Of a stretch of DNA of 64,000 nucleotides, positions 20,556-31,000 are shown piece by piece. The stretch covers positions 342,315,484-342,379,483 of the forward strand of contig NC_061508.1 in NCBI RefSeq assembly GCF_022539505.1, given 5' to 3'. The translations under genes were made by a program, and so were the position numbers. Every line of letters begins with the position of its first letter. The first letter of the stretch is position 1. The notes below the pieces were generated by a model. The model searched no databases and was not told where the DNA came from. It was given only the letters and a program-made list of their open reading frames with translations. This stretch comes from Lolium rigidum (lineage: Eukaryota; Streptophyta; Magnoliopsida; Poales; Poaceae).

Positions 20556-21062
20556 TTACACAGGATCTACCAGCTGCGTGTTCCAGACGCGGATTTCGAC
20601 CAAGTCGGTTTTCAGTTCAGCTTCGAGGCCTTCTGCTTCCTCGAGGGAGTGAACAATGAGAGCTGCCTCAGCTTCAATGAGCTGATTTTGTTGCCCGAAC
20701 CTTCTCTTCGAGGACTTCCAACCCTTTGCGCAAGGTCGCCAGTTCAGCAGTACTGTCAGAGGTGTCAGTTTGGCGTACAAGACAGCCTTTTGTTCATTAA
20801 GCTGTTGGTGTTTCGTCTGCAATATCTGCTTTCGACGGTGGCAAGTCTGGCTGGCTCTGCATGGTGGCTGTCTCAGAATTGCCTTAGTTCGAGGCCATTT
20901 GACTGAACTGTGTGTCCTCGCCGCTGTTCTTGCCTTAACTGAGGCTCGGGGGGCAGCTGATTTGGTAGACACTCTGTTTTTGGAAGCCGATTGGAGTGTC
21001 ATCGGCTGACCCTGCATCATAACCTGCTTCAAAAGCGGTGAGTTGTTGCAGAAGAAGACCAC
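20556..21062 (-). CDS. antisense ORF of gypsy B, coiled-coil-like
   Basis: A 168-codon frame runs on the strand opposite to gag. The C-terminal half is rich in Glu, Gln and Leu with heptad-like spacing (KHQQLNEQKA; EAEAALIVHSLEEAEGLEAE). The N-terminal half is Ala/Arg-rich and may be frameshifted. It lies downstream, on the - strand, of the antisense ORF at 21605-22120 and may be a later exon of the same antisense gene. An antisense gene between pol and the 3' LTR is known in several grass gypsy families. Function unknown. Confidence 0.4.
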   Translation of the reverse strand: MVFFCNNSPLLKQVMMQGQPMTLQSASKNRVSTKSAAPRASVKARTAARTHSSVKWPRTKAILRQPPCRASQTCHRRKQILQTKHQQLNEQKAVLYAKLTPLTVLLNWRPCAKGWKSSKRRFGQQNQLIEAEAALIVHSLEEAEGLEAELKTDLVEIRVWNTQLVDPV

Positions 21063-21604
21063 CAGAGCTGCTGAAAGGAATCTGAAAGGGAAGCCGTCAT
21101 CATCTACAGGGCCAGGGCCGTTGATGTTGCTGCAAAAAGATAGAGCAAGGCGCTATGTTCGGACAGCAAGGAGCGGTTAAGGATCACCTTCAGGCCGGAG
21201 ACCATAGCGTGGGCATTGGATGATGTTGCCCGTGGATCCGTTGCAGTTGCGAACCTGCGCGATTGACATCTGAGGTTCATATGGCCGTGGGTTGGATCTG
21301 TTCGAGCAGCGATTTGGGGGTCTAAGTGTTGCTTTTTCGGATAAGTCGCAGGTCACCATTTGAATAGACAATAGAGCTGGCCTTGCTCGCGTTTTATGGC
21401 AAGGGCCGGTGCGCTGCCATCGGCTCTTGGTGTGTCGACTTACTTTAACAATCGGCAAAGTTGGAAAAGGGACAAAATCAGCTGAGAAATATTTTCTTCA
21501 TTAATAATAGGATTTCTTACAAAGAAAGAGCCGATTGCTCAGGAGCGGAAGAATAAAAGGAGGGCAGATTGCTACTACTAGTCTTATACTAATTGGCCCC
21601 TGTT
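21063..21604. other. non-coding segment between the two antisense ORFs of gypsy B
   Basis: No supported gene. Short frames only. It could be an intron or untranslated part of an antisense transcript. Confidence 0.4.
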
Positions 21605-22120
21605 CTAGGGGCCGTCGCTGTCCTCATCGTCGCCATTGTAGCCGCCGCTGGTGCTGCTGCTGGCGAGCTCCTCGTCGCTACTACCATAGCCCTCGATGGG
21701 GGCTTCTTCCTCGTCATCATCGTCCTCGTCGTCATCTGACCAGGCCCAGCCGCGGAAGCGCTTCGTCGGCGGCTCGTCAGAGGAAGTGTCGCCTTCCTCT
21801 TCCTCCTCGTCGGAGGAGGTGTCGTCCTCTTCATCCTCCTCTTCTTCCTCATCGCCGGAGGAAGCGAGGTTACCCCAAGAGAGGAGGTCGTCCTCACTCT
21901 CCGCCACCAGTTCTCCATCAATCAGGAACCGGAGGTCGTCCTCTCCATCGGTCAGGGGCAAATCGCCATCTGACCCGACGAGGGCCTCGGGTGGGCCGTC
22001 GGGCACGAAGTCAAAGTCCCACTCCGGCTCTTCCCATTGGTCGTGCCCTGGCATCGGCTCGCTTGAGGAAGAGGATTGGAAGGAGATAGCCGATGCAGCA
22101 GAGGAGGAGGATGAGTCCAT
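21605..22120 (-). CDS. antisense acidic ORF of gypsy B (171 codons)
   Basis: The start is the ATG at 22120-22118 (MDSSSSSAASAISFQSSSSS); the frame extends upstream to 22174, but this ATG fits the conserved look better. It contains EEPEWDFDFVPDGPPEALVG, then long acidic tracts (SSDEEEEEGDTSSDEPPTKR; SDDDEDDDDEEEAP) and a Gly/Asp end before TAG at 21605. It is highly acidic and probably disordered. Similar Asp/Glu/Ser-rich antisense products occur in related Triticeae gypsy elements. Its role is unknown; nuclear or RNA-binding regulation would be speculation. Base composition drives open frames on the other strand too (21535-22148), so the antisense call rests on the start and the ordered N-terminus. 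Confidence 0.55.
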   Translation of the reverse strand: MDSSSSSAASAISFQSSSSSEPMPGHDQWEEPEWDFDFVPDGPPEALVGSDGDLPLTDGEDDLRFLIDGELVAESEDDLLSWGNLASSGDEEEEEDEEDDTSSDEEEEEGDTSSDEPPTKRFRGWAWSDDDEDDDDEEEAPIEGYGSSDEELASSSTSGGYNGDDEDSDGP

Positions 22121-22380
22121 GGTGGAGGAGGGTTTTTTCGGTGTCTGATACTGAGGGAGAGGATGAAGAGGCAAATTACTCGATGCGGTTAAATAAAAGG
22201 GGTATAGTAGAGATTTAATGCCACGACGGTTCTCGAGGACATGGTGCAGAATCTATCAATTCACGCAGAGAAGCCGAGAAGGCGAGGCGACATGATGAAA
22301 GATTCTGCGACAGTTTTGCTCTGCCACGACATGACCCGACGAAGAAAAAGCAGAGTGATTTTGGAATTGTCATTTCCAAA

Positions 22381-22394
22381 ACCAGGGGGGCATG
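22381..22394 (+). promoter_or_regulatory. polypurine tract of gypsy B
   Basis: ACCAGGGGGGCATG directly abuts the TGTTATCACC start of the 3' LTR. This is the expected site for plus-strand priming. Confidence 0.75.
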
Positions 22395-23557
22395 TGTTAT
22401 CACCAGAATTTGACCGGATCAGAGGTGGGCCGCGATTGAGATGGGCTTGAAGAATATATATATGGAAGATATACATGAATCGGCCTTGTATACAAAGTTT
22501 GGGCTAGTTTTCCCGTGTATCTGTAATATAGTAGGATACGTGTCGGTTAGATAGAGTTTGGCTCGTGCACGGTTGGGATTATTCCAACGTTAGAAAGTCT
22601 ACGGACTATAAATATGTATCTAGGGTTTCTGAAATAAACAACAATCACGTTCACCACAAACCAATCTAGGCGCATCGCCAACTCCCTTGTCTCGAGGGTT
22701 TTCTTCCGGGTAAGCATCATGCTGCCTAGATCGCATCTTGCGATCTAGGCAGTACACGTTTATTCGTTGTTCATGCGTTGCTCGTGCTGAAGCCTTGTTG
22801 ATGGCGAGCAACGTAGTTATCATAGATGTGTTAGGGTTAGCACTGCTTCATCGTATCATATGCTTTCGTCCGTGCAACCCTTAGACGTCTAGCCGCCCTT
22901 ACACCTATCTTAGGTGTAAGGGCGGCACCCCGCTTGATCATTATCTAGTAGATCCGATCCGTTATGATTGCTCCTTGTTCTTCAAGGATTAGTTTAATAT
23001 CTGCATAGTTAGGCCTTACAAACGGGTTGAATGATCCAGTGGCACGTAGGGTGTAGTTTGCTAGCCCTAGACAAGATGTTCCGGGGATCAACTTCATGTT
23101 GGTTTTTAGGCCTTGTCTAGGGTCGGTTTATGATCACCGTGCGTGGCCACCAGGCTCAATCACGCGTAGGATGTTCCGATTATGTGGTGAGAACCCTAAA
23201 TCGTAGTAGGTCGTTTTAGCTTTACATTGATCAAGCAGGACCACCATGCGATCGTACACCTCGTACGAATCATGGGTGGATCGGCTCTTTGAGCCGATTC
23301 ACAGGACAACCTGAGAGCCGATCGAGGCTCGTATTTAATGTTTACGTGTATGCCATGCAGGAAACTAAGCGAGGCAAATCCATCACCTTCCTGACCAGGT
23401 ATAGGTCAGGTGGCACGCTCTTGCACCAGCATCGGACGTGTGTGCCGAGTCTTTGCGGGCCGTCGCTCGAGGGACCAGGGCCAGCCGCAGTCCTGGGAGC
23501 CTCCCGGCTCTACTGTGTTGCCCGTCGCTGCTCGCCGGTGGGTTTCTGACCGCAAGA
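22395..23557 (+). repeat. 3' LTR of gypsy B
   Basis: Same length as the 5' LTR (1,163 bp), with about 16 substitutions and no length change noticed. The last two bases are GA instead of CA. The target duplication ACGAT follows. Confidence 0.93.
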
Positions 23558-23562
23558 ACGAT

Positions 23563-24090
23563 ATAGCCTCGCTAAAACGTTGAAATAGTGCACTACTTTT
23601 CCATGGTAACTTCAGGTGGCAAGTGTGAACATAAGAATAAACTAGTTGACACCCCGCGCATTGCTGCGGTCAGTAGAGACGATTTTCATGTATGCGAAAT
23701 AAGCAATCTATGAAAAAAAATTGTATTTTGCATATAGTTCTTTGAAGTTGAGGCATATTGCTATTTAGTTGGCATTGGTTGCTCTGTTTGTCAATTCGGT
23801 AACTCATTCTGAGCATATAATTGAAAATTTTGCAACCTTGACTTTTGGTTTACCGGCATGTCTTCATATTGTCCTCGCTTGCCACTTCACTATCAGTGCT
23901 AGAGAAAAATAAGTGGGAAAAGACAAGAAAAACTTACTCGATTATGGACTGTTGCTACTAATTCTTGCAAATAAACATCCACACCAGTCTTTTAGACTTG
24001 CTACAGCATTTGACATGGAGAACACATAAGAACTCATCGCAATGGCTACACGCCTACACATCGCAACGGCTACACGTAATGATCTTGATG
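23563..24090. other. AT-rich non-coding DNA right of gypsy B
   Basis: No gene seen. It contains a Helitron-like 3' end on the - strand at about 23642. The rest holds no long open frame. Confidence 0.5.
23642..23673 (-). mobile_element. Helitron-like 3' terminus, minus strand
   Basis: Read on the - strand, a CCGC...GCGG hairpin (CCGCAGCAATGCGCGG) is followed by GGTGTCAA and then CTAG with T beyond. Helitrons end in a short hairpin about 10 bp before CTRR and insert between A and T. The 5' end was not found, so this may be a solo or truncated end. Confidence 0.4.
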
Positions 24091-24439
24091 GTTTAGTGGG
24101 CAAAAAAACCGATGACCGAAGACTGAAACCGAAAAGACCGAGACCGAACTTGAAAAGACCGTGACCGAAATGACAGATAAAATATTGGGTAGAAAATATT
24201 ATAGACCGAATTAAGTTTTTGGTCAATTCGGTCATTTTGTTCTGAGTAACCGAATAGACAGAACTGACCGAATTTTAGTAAGATTGTCCTAATATTTAGA
24301 TTTTGTGATGTGTGTGAGATGTGATATTGTTGAATCTTTACTATTAAATTGGAATAGGCTGTTGGCTGGGGTCACAAACAGACCAAAGACTTTTTTCTAG
24401 GTCCAAAGTCTCCTTAGAATTTCTCAAGGCTCATGACGC

Positions 24440-24695
24440 TCTGGCTTTTCTTTTCTCTTCCCAGCCCCAAACGGTACTCACGGGCTGACGGCCGTGGCCG
24501 GCCATGGCCGCCCGCCTCCACCACACCACGCTGGCCTCGCTCCCTCGCTAGCATCCGTCCGTTTGGAAGGTGCTTGTCGGTGAGATCAACGCCAAGGAGC
24601 GGCCTCCGTTCTGGAACTTGAGTCGAGCTGCTCGTGATGATTATCTCTTGCAAAACTGGCTCGATCCGTATCGAATGCGATCACGACGGAAGTAA
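24440..24695 (+). pseudogene. possible captured gene fragment
   Basis: A GC-rich island inside AT-rich DNA reads in one frame VLVGEINAKERPPFWNLSRA and continues ARDDYLLQNWLDPYRM. It is exon-like in composition and has no start codon in that frame. I do not recognise the protein. It may be a gene piece carried by the surrounding transposon. Confidence 0.3.
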
Positions 24696-25046
24696 CTCAC
24701 ACGGACAAAGCTGGCTTCATTTTCCTTAACCAATACGTGTACTTGCTAGCTAGCGTTACAGGTCTAATCGGTTAGCAAAGCTTGCTACCAACTCGCTGCA
24801 GCACAACGCACGCAATGAAGTTCAGATGTTTTTTTTCTATTCGAAGTTTTGTACAGATCATCATTGGGTAAATGCAGTGTTTTCTGTATGAGTTCCGAAT
24901 GATTCACATACTATAAGATTTTTTTGGTATAGGTTAATATGTAACATCTCGCATCATCATGAAAAAACACTCATTACAGGAATTACTAGCCTTGGTACGT
25001 TTAATACTTCAAATATTTAACAAGATAATATTCAAATATCTTTTTA

Positions 25047-25478
25047 TCTTTACCTACTATATCTTTACCTACTAATAAAGAAAGGAAGGTTTCTCCCCAA
25101 TTTTTTCGTCCGTTTTTCAATTACCCTGAATTTCTGTGCATATTACAAGCTATGCCACCGGTTAGTCAAAAAAACCGGTTCAAGAACAGGTCGCGCCCGT
25201 CCTGGTGCCTTTCACGGCTTGCTTTCACGGCCAGCGACTGTCCATCGTGCTTAGTTCAATTAAAGGTCGATAGTAGAAGACAAAGCGTGGCCCATGAACC
25301 TTGCTCGTCGATAGTAGAAGACATATTTTCTACTACTAAAAATTAAGAAAATAAAAAGACAAGTGAGGCAAGGAAAACATGACTTGATCCACTTTGGGTT
25401 CAATTTAGGTAGCGCCAGCGTTACATCCAAATTTTGATTTTGAAATTTCCCGATGCAACGCACGGGCTCGTGTGCTAG
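25047..25478 (+). mobile_element. short non-autonomous Helitron-like element
   Basis: The 5' end begins TCTTTACCTACTA after an A; the same phrase is repeated at 25062 (TCTTTACCTACTAATAAAG). The 3' end has CCCGATGCAACGCACGGG, an imperfect hairpin, then CTCGTGTG and CTAG, followed by T. TC...CTAG inserted between A and T, with a 3' hairpin and no target duplication, fits a Helitron. No Rep/helicase is present. A related 5' end is at 32876. Confidence 0.6.
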
Positions 25479-26489
25479 TATTACCAAAATTCATTTTAGA
25501 CTTTGCGGCATCATGGATAAATGTTACAAAATCCACAGTTCCATAGTTGATTCAACCAATTAACTTTTAGCTTTCACTTTTTAGATCACAGCGGCTTTCC
25601 TAGTTCACATTTTTCAGAGTACACAACAAAACCAAGCACACTCTAAAACAACTCGTCTCGCACAAGTTTCCAAACGGCCCCTAGAGTTTGGAAGAAACCC
25701 ATGACCTTCCGGTCCCTGCGACGAAAGCAGATGAGATCGAAAAAAATCCTCTACCGATTGGAAAAAACCGGTGACCTATCGATCCGTGCATATGTTCCGT
25801 TAAAAAAAATACGAGATGGTAAATAAATCGCCGCACACAACCTGGCTGATCAGATCAAGAGAAAATACCTGGACGCAGCTTACCTATCCGACCAAGAGGG
25901 AAAAAACTGAACGCTGCGCGTCGTGCTTTTCACCATTAACGACAACAAGGGTGCCTCATTAACTGCTTTCCATACATTCACTTGGTCTCCTTGTTCGGAA
26001 AATTTATTTGGGTATGAGAAATTGTTTGAAAAAATTGGTTCTAGGGTACGACTATCATAGACCACTGACCACGTTCATAAAATATCTTTGTCAAATGGTG
26101 CAGTAGTCACGTTTAGATTATATATTTGTCAAATTGTGCAGTAGTCGGCAGATTGGTAATGCAATATTTATGCTTATGAGTACTTCTGCTGATGTGAGAG
26201 TGTATGTGAATTGTATAAACTGAGTTCAGATGCTTACACTTTGTGCTACCAATCAGTATTTCCTCGCATCGATTTCTAAAGAAAAATGTGTTCATGTGAG
26301 CAGCAATGCGCGGGCACTTAGCTAATGTGTTGATAAACTTCTCTAGCTTTGTTACATTTTTGTTTAGATTGTTGAACATTTATTTCTACCAATTGATAAT
26401 AATATATGCAATGAAAAAAACATCCAAAATACATCTAAAATGTTACTAACGTTTTACTAAATAATGTCTAAGTTTTGCGTTGACAACGG
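25479..26489. other. AT-rich non-coding interior of the hAT-like remnant
   Basis: No supported gene; only short frames on both strands. Confidence 0.5.
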
Positions 26490-26665
26490 TCAGCCACACT
26501 GTTCGGTCATGACCGAACCCGTACCCAAATTATTGGGTACCCGAATTTGTCGGGTAGTAAAAGTAACAAGTATATTTCGGTCTTTATTTTTTTCTGACCG
26601 AATTTGAAATAGACCGAAATACTAAAATCGAATTTTCGGTCATGACCGAATGCCCACCCCAACTT

Positions 26666-27114
26666 TAGTCCCCCGGTGGTCAGTCGCTTGGAATCGTACA
26701 CTACAGGGCAAAGCTGCATGTGTTGTGCACCTCGCCGGGCACCTTCATCCTCGTTTAGGCCGCACCATCTCGTCGTCGTCCGCCAGCTTCGCACCCGGCC
26801 ATTCCCTGACGACTCGAGCCAACTCCGAATGCAGGTCAGCAGAGAGGTTAGCTGTGTAAGTGTGTAACATGTCGTTGACTCGTAGACAAAAAACTATAGG
26901 CATGTATGTGCCATCGATTGCTATGGTGTGGTAAGCAGCTTGATTGTCACCTAAGCTGGGAGATGCAAGGGGCATGACTGATGTACCATCATCTGTGGAG
27001 TCCCGGAAGCCAGGAGATGCTCCGACATCTATGTATGCTCAACTTTCAGTGCCTGGTGCTCCTACCATCTGTGAATGTACTGGCTTGCGGAATGATTTAT
27101 ACTATAGGGAGATC
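26666..27114. other. non-coding spacer before the retroposon
   Basis: No supported gene. Short frames near 26650-26870 have no recognisable product. Confidence 0.45.
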
Positions 27115-27128
27115 AAAAGATAGCCAGA
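27115..27128. repeat. left target-site duplication of the non-LTR retroposon
   Basis: AAAAGATAGCCAGA, identical to 28523-28536. Confidence 0.85.
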
Positions 27129-28522
27129 GGTTAACAAAACCGTTTCGCTCTCCTCGCGTCACCTCCTCCAGGCGGCCGAGGAGGCGAAACCCTAGATCCG
27201 CCGCCGCCGCTCCTCCCTCCGCCCCCACCCTCCTCGTCGCCCCCAGAGACGCCGCCGGCCAAGCTAGCGACGCCGAGGAAGGGGGCGGCGGGGATCTGAG
27301 CTCTCGGCTCCCCGCGTGGCGTCTAGATGGAGGACCGCCGCGCCGGGTTCGCCGCGGCCGTGGTTGCTGCTCGATGGGATCTCCTGCTCCGTTGGCTGGC
27401 CTCTGGCTCAGCCTTAGGTCAGGGTGGCCTCCTCTGGTAGTTCCCCGGCGGGGGCTCTGTCGGGCTGCGGGGCGGCGGCCTTGTGTGGTGTGGCGACGTT
27501 GACCGCGCGGCCGGTGACGCTCGCGGGTGCTGCTAACCGGTGCTCTGGCCGTGCGGACGGCGGGGCATTGGCGGGTGCGAGCTGGACGTGGGCGGCCTCG
27601 TCTGCTCAGGTCAGATCTCGAAGGTCAGATCTTCTCCTCCCTCTTAGGCTTTCTCCTCCCAGCGGTTCTTGGCTGCCGGCGGCTTCGGCGCCGACGCAGA
27701 GGCCGGCTGGGGAGCAGGTGGGGTGCACCGGGGCCGGGAGAAATCCCTGGTCTTGGACGACAGCGGTGGCGACGCCGTAGGCGCCGTTCACCTTCCTGGA
27801 GGCACCGCTGAGGCCCTTCCTCCCCACCCCCTACCTCCGTCCCGGGCGAAAGCCCAAAATCCGTCGGATTGGACGGCGGCGGCGCCATGGCGTCGCACCC
27901 TCCCTGGAGGCGCCGTCTGGGGCCGGCGGTAGCTGGTGAGTGTTGCCTGTTTGGAGGGATCTGTGGGCTGCTGCTGCAGCTGGTAGGGTTGCTGGGTTGG
28001 GGCGCCCCCGCCCTTGCTCGTCTCCCCTGCACCTCCGGGTTCGTTGGCTTCCCCCAAGTTTTCCCTTTTCCTCTTGGCTGTTCCTGTCGAAGCTGTTGCT
28101 GCATATGCGTGCTCGTCGCTGCGAGAAGGCCTGCAAGATCGAGCCCCTGTGTCTGTCTCTTGGACAACAATTCTCCTTGTTCAGGGGTGAACAGACCCTT
28201 GTCTGTCGGTGCGACGCCCTTCGATCCAGGGCGAGAGGGCAGGGGCCCTCTGCATCAAGGGAGGAGATTTGTGCGCTGCCGGAGTTCCCTTGGTGCTGAT
28301 CCTCTGGAGGTGTGATCAAGGTCGATTGGCTGGTCTTTGCTGCTGTGTGCTTCTTCCTCGACACCGAGCGTGAAGGTCCTCGCCGTTGCAAGCAGGGCTT
28401 GTTGCATATCTGTGTTTGCTTGTGTTGTGCGTGGTGTTGTAAGCTGTTATCAGCATCTTTGTACCTTTGGCCGTATGGCTTTATTAATTTAAAGCTGGGC
28501 ATTTATGCCTTCCGTTTAAAAA
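27129..28522 (+). mobile_element. non-LTR retroposon (LINE-derived or SINE-like), 1.39 kb
   Basis: A 14-bp direct repeat flanks it exactly, and its right end is a short poly(A) after GCCTTCCGTTTAAA. Its last part (GGCTTTATTAATTTAAAGC) resembles the tails of grass LINEs. The body is GC-rich and begins like a transcribed leader (TCTCCTCGCGTCACCTCC, CGAAACCCTAGATC). Frames are open on both strands because of base composition (for example 27831-28502 on -, 27869-28315 on +). None shows endonuclease or reverse transcriptase motifs. It is therefore a non-autonomous or 5'-truncated copy mobilised by another element's enzyme. Confidence 0.75.
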
Positions 28523-28536
28523 AAAAGATAGCCAGA

Positions 28537-28978
28537 AGATATTATAGGAGGCCATAGAACTAATTGCAGCAGCAACAACTTGAACCCGAAGCACAGATGT
28601 TTATAGTTGCAGCACTCACCTTTAAACATGGTGATTTTTTTTCCTGTACTATAAAGACAACTAATGAAATGTGTGGTGGGGAGTGTAGGACAGGAGAAGA
28701 CAATGGGATTGGAGAAGCATGCAGCTTAGGAAAACCAATTAATTTTCCAAGAGGGAAGACGTTTCTATTTTTCCTTGTCCTAGAGCGATAGACCAGACTG
28801 TATGAGATGATGCATTGCAACGGTACTACAGATAATCAGAAACCATCCTTTTAAAATCCAACGTACATGATAATTTAGGTGATGTGGCAACATCAGCTTT
28901 GAGCTTGCTAATATTAAATGCATTTTAGTGGGATGAACTTTATATAGCGGAAATTCAATTCGACTCCCGGGTGCGTAT
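28537..28978. other. AT-rich non-coding spacer
   Basis: No gene seen between the retroposon and the MITE. Confidence 0.5.
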
Positions 28979-29319
28979 GCTCCCTCTACCAAAAAATCAT
29001 ATTTTGAAATTTCGAAAAATTTGAACAAAAAATTCTACATGTACATCTCCATAATATATGAATGTTTGTCAAGTTTCACGAAAAATCAATATTTTTTGTG
29101 ATCTATGTAAAAAGGAAAAAGTTTATCTTGTGAAAAGCATTATTTTTTGCACTGAATTTTGTCTTTTTTACACACGTCACATGATAAGTCGATTTTTTAT
29201 GAAACGACTTTGTAAGTGCGTAGCACGTAAAGATGTACGTGCAGATTTTTTGTTTCAATTTTTTTGAAATTTAAAACATGTGTAAGATGCATTTCAAAAT
29301 ATAGGGAGCATATGCACCC
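28979..29319. mobile_element. MITE, about 340 bp, with GGGTGC(G/A)TATGCTCCC inverted ends
   Basis: The left end GGGTGCGTATGCTCCCT pairs with the inverted right end AGGGAGCATATGCACCC, with one mismatch. The pairing continues loosely into ATATTTTGAAAT. The interior is very AT-rich and non-coding. I could not identify a target duplication, so the superfamily is open; Mutator-like is possible. Confidence 0.65.
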
Positions 29320-29559
29320 ATGTTCCAAAACACCACTCCCATTTATATAGATATTATAGATTCAGGTAACCTCTACGTGGATAGCTATATATACTTGTTC
29401 GATCACATCCTTCTGCAAATAAATGAAGGGAAGTGCTGGGCGTCCCCCGGGGATCAAATCCCCCATCCCCGGGTGGACAGCCCATTGGATTAGCCACATT
29501 TGACCGTCCACATTGCGACACGTGTCACAGTAGTCTCCAGGCCCGCTTTTGCTTCCATA

Positions 29560-30420
29560 ATGCACCAAAGTAGCAAAAAACGATTCGTTTGTAGGAAAAT
29601 CTATTTCCGCCTGAAATCCCACTTTTGCTTCCATAAAAGCACCAGCGTAGAAAAACCAACCCGATTGTAGCAAAAAACGGTTCACCCACCAAACACATAG
29701 ACTTCATCGAAGACCCGTCGGAGATCGTCGGATACCTCGCCGGAGACATTGTAGCAAAAAAAATATTGTAGCAAAAAATGACCTCGTCGGAGAAAAAAAT
29801 TGCTAATGTAGCAAACTCAACTTCGCCGGAGATGCTCGTCGGAGACATCGTTGCAATAACATTGTACAATCGTAGCAAAATAATAGAACAAATGTAGCAA
29901 AACATTAAGTATGTAGCAAAACTCCACCGCCGCTGCTCCTCCGAATGGAGCAGCAGTTTCTCCGATGAGACGCGCTCCGCTGTGACTCCGCTTGCAACAT
30001 CGCCTGTAGCAACGGCAGCGACGGCGTCTGTAGCAGCGACGCCGACCACATGTAGCACCCGCGACGACCTCTTGCAGCAACGGCGAAGTCCGGAGGTAGC
30101 AGCGGCGGCGGCCTCCAATAGCAGACGTGGCGATCTCTTTAGCAACAGAGGAATCCATCTGTAGCAGCAGCGACGGTGCCGGCGAACGGATGTAGCAGGC
30201 ATGGAGGCCGGATGTAGCAGTGGCGGAGGCCTCGTCGCAGTGGCTTATAGCAACGGCGGCGGCCGTACGTAGCAGCGGTAACGACCGGATGTAGCAGCAC
30301 TCCAGCAGCAGCATTCGCATGTGGCAAAAGCCGCATCCTCAAGGAGCAGCGGTGAAGGCCTCCTATAGCAACGGTGGGCCCCGGATTTAGCAGCGGTGCT
30401 GCTCGGCGACGGATCCAGCT
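29560..30420. repeat. tract of dispersed GTAGCA(A/G) words
   Basis: About 17 exact GTAGCA words and several near-matches (ATAGCA, TTAGCA, GCAGCA) occur at irregular spacing of 15-60 bp. In the left half they are followed by AAAA, in the right half by GCGG or ACGG. Two frames on the - strand (29525-30202, 29817-30320) stay open, reading repeated CY(Y/I)R-like words. They look like translations of the repeat rather than a gene. The tract may belong to an unclassified transposon whose ends I could not define. Confidence 0.6.
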
Positions 30421-31000
30421 ACAGCAGGGTGCCGGGTAGTGCCTGAGGACCTGCAGGGCGACTCCTCGCTGCTACACCATGGTCCGCAACCTACACGGCG
30501 AGCGCTGCCGCGGTGTTGGATTCGGCAACGAGGCCGCGGCGACGGCGGCTTCAGGGTCCTGTTCCGGGCCAATCGCCGCCGCCTCCTTGCACCAGGGCCT
30601 TTCCCCGCACGCGCCGACATCTTCTCCAGGCTTGGCTCTGCGGGGGATGCGTGGCGGTGGTACTCAGCGGTGGGATGCGCGGCAGCGGTGGAAGCGCGCG
30701 ACGGCGGAGCTCTGCAAGGTGGTGCACGGTAGCGACGGAGGGCTATCAGAGCGGGCGGTGGCAGTCTACCTGCCAGCAGGTGGAGGTAGGGGATGAGTGG
30801 CTGTGTGCGGTTGGGGATTATCCTATCGTGCGCGAGAAAAAAGCTGGGTGAGGATAAGCCCGAAAGTGGGACCCATATTGACACGCGGCAGACGCTCGAG
30901 GCGGAGGATCCGAACATTGTTTCCCCGTGGAACATCAGCGTTTTCCATAAATGAAACACAACTAAAGCAAATATAGAGAGTCAAATGATCATGTGACCAG
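30421..31000. other. GC-rich segment without a supported gene
   Basis: Overlapping frames exist on both strands (30387-30959 on -, 30439-30851 on +). All are Ala/Arg/Gly-rich with no recognisable domain. Confidence 0.4.

Larger units (their letters stand above)
15546..23557 (+). mobile_element. gypsy LTR retrotransposon B, structurally complete
   Basis: Two LTRs of equal length (1,163 bp) bound it. ACGAT lies outside both (15541-15545 and 23558-23562), a perfect 5-bp duplication. A primer-site-like TGGCACGCCCGGTGGGA follows the 5' LTR, and a purine tract ACCAGGGGGG precedes the 3' LTR. The interior has a decayed gag-protease on the + strand and ORFs on the - strand in its 3' third. It has no reverse transcriptase or integrase, so it is non-autonomous. 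About 16 differences between the LTRs (roughly 1.4 percent) indicate a recent insertion. Confidence 0.95.
24092..26665. mobile_element. hAT-like remnant with ACCGAA subterminal repeats
   Basis: The left side has TGGGCAAAAAAACCGATGA and the right side reads, inverted, TTGGGGTGGGCATTCGGTC. GTGGGCA plus GACCGAA inverted ends are typical of hAT elements. At least nine ACCGAA or TTCGGT words lie within 24108-24275 and a similar number within 26490-26655. I could not find an 8-bp duplication, and the left tip seems mutated. The interior has no transposase. It holds a Helitron-like insert and a short GC-rich gene-like piece near 24450-24690. Confidence 0.4.

Noticed and set aside
21535..22148. Plus-strand Ser-rich and Arg-rich proteins
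   Set aside because: Shadows of the acidic minus-strand ORF; Ser-rich translations are the complement of Asp/Glu codons.
27424..28502. Several 100-220 codon frames in the retroposon
   Set aside because: They are open on both strands in GC-rich DNA, and no domain, start context or family resemblance was seen.
29525..30320. Minus-strand proteins rich in CY/RR words
   Set aside because: They reflect translation of the repeated GTAGCA word, and the frames overlap one another.
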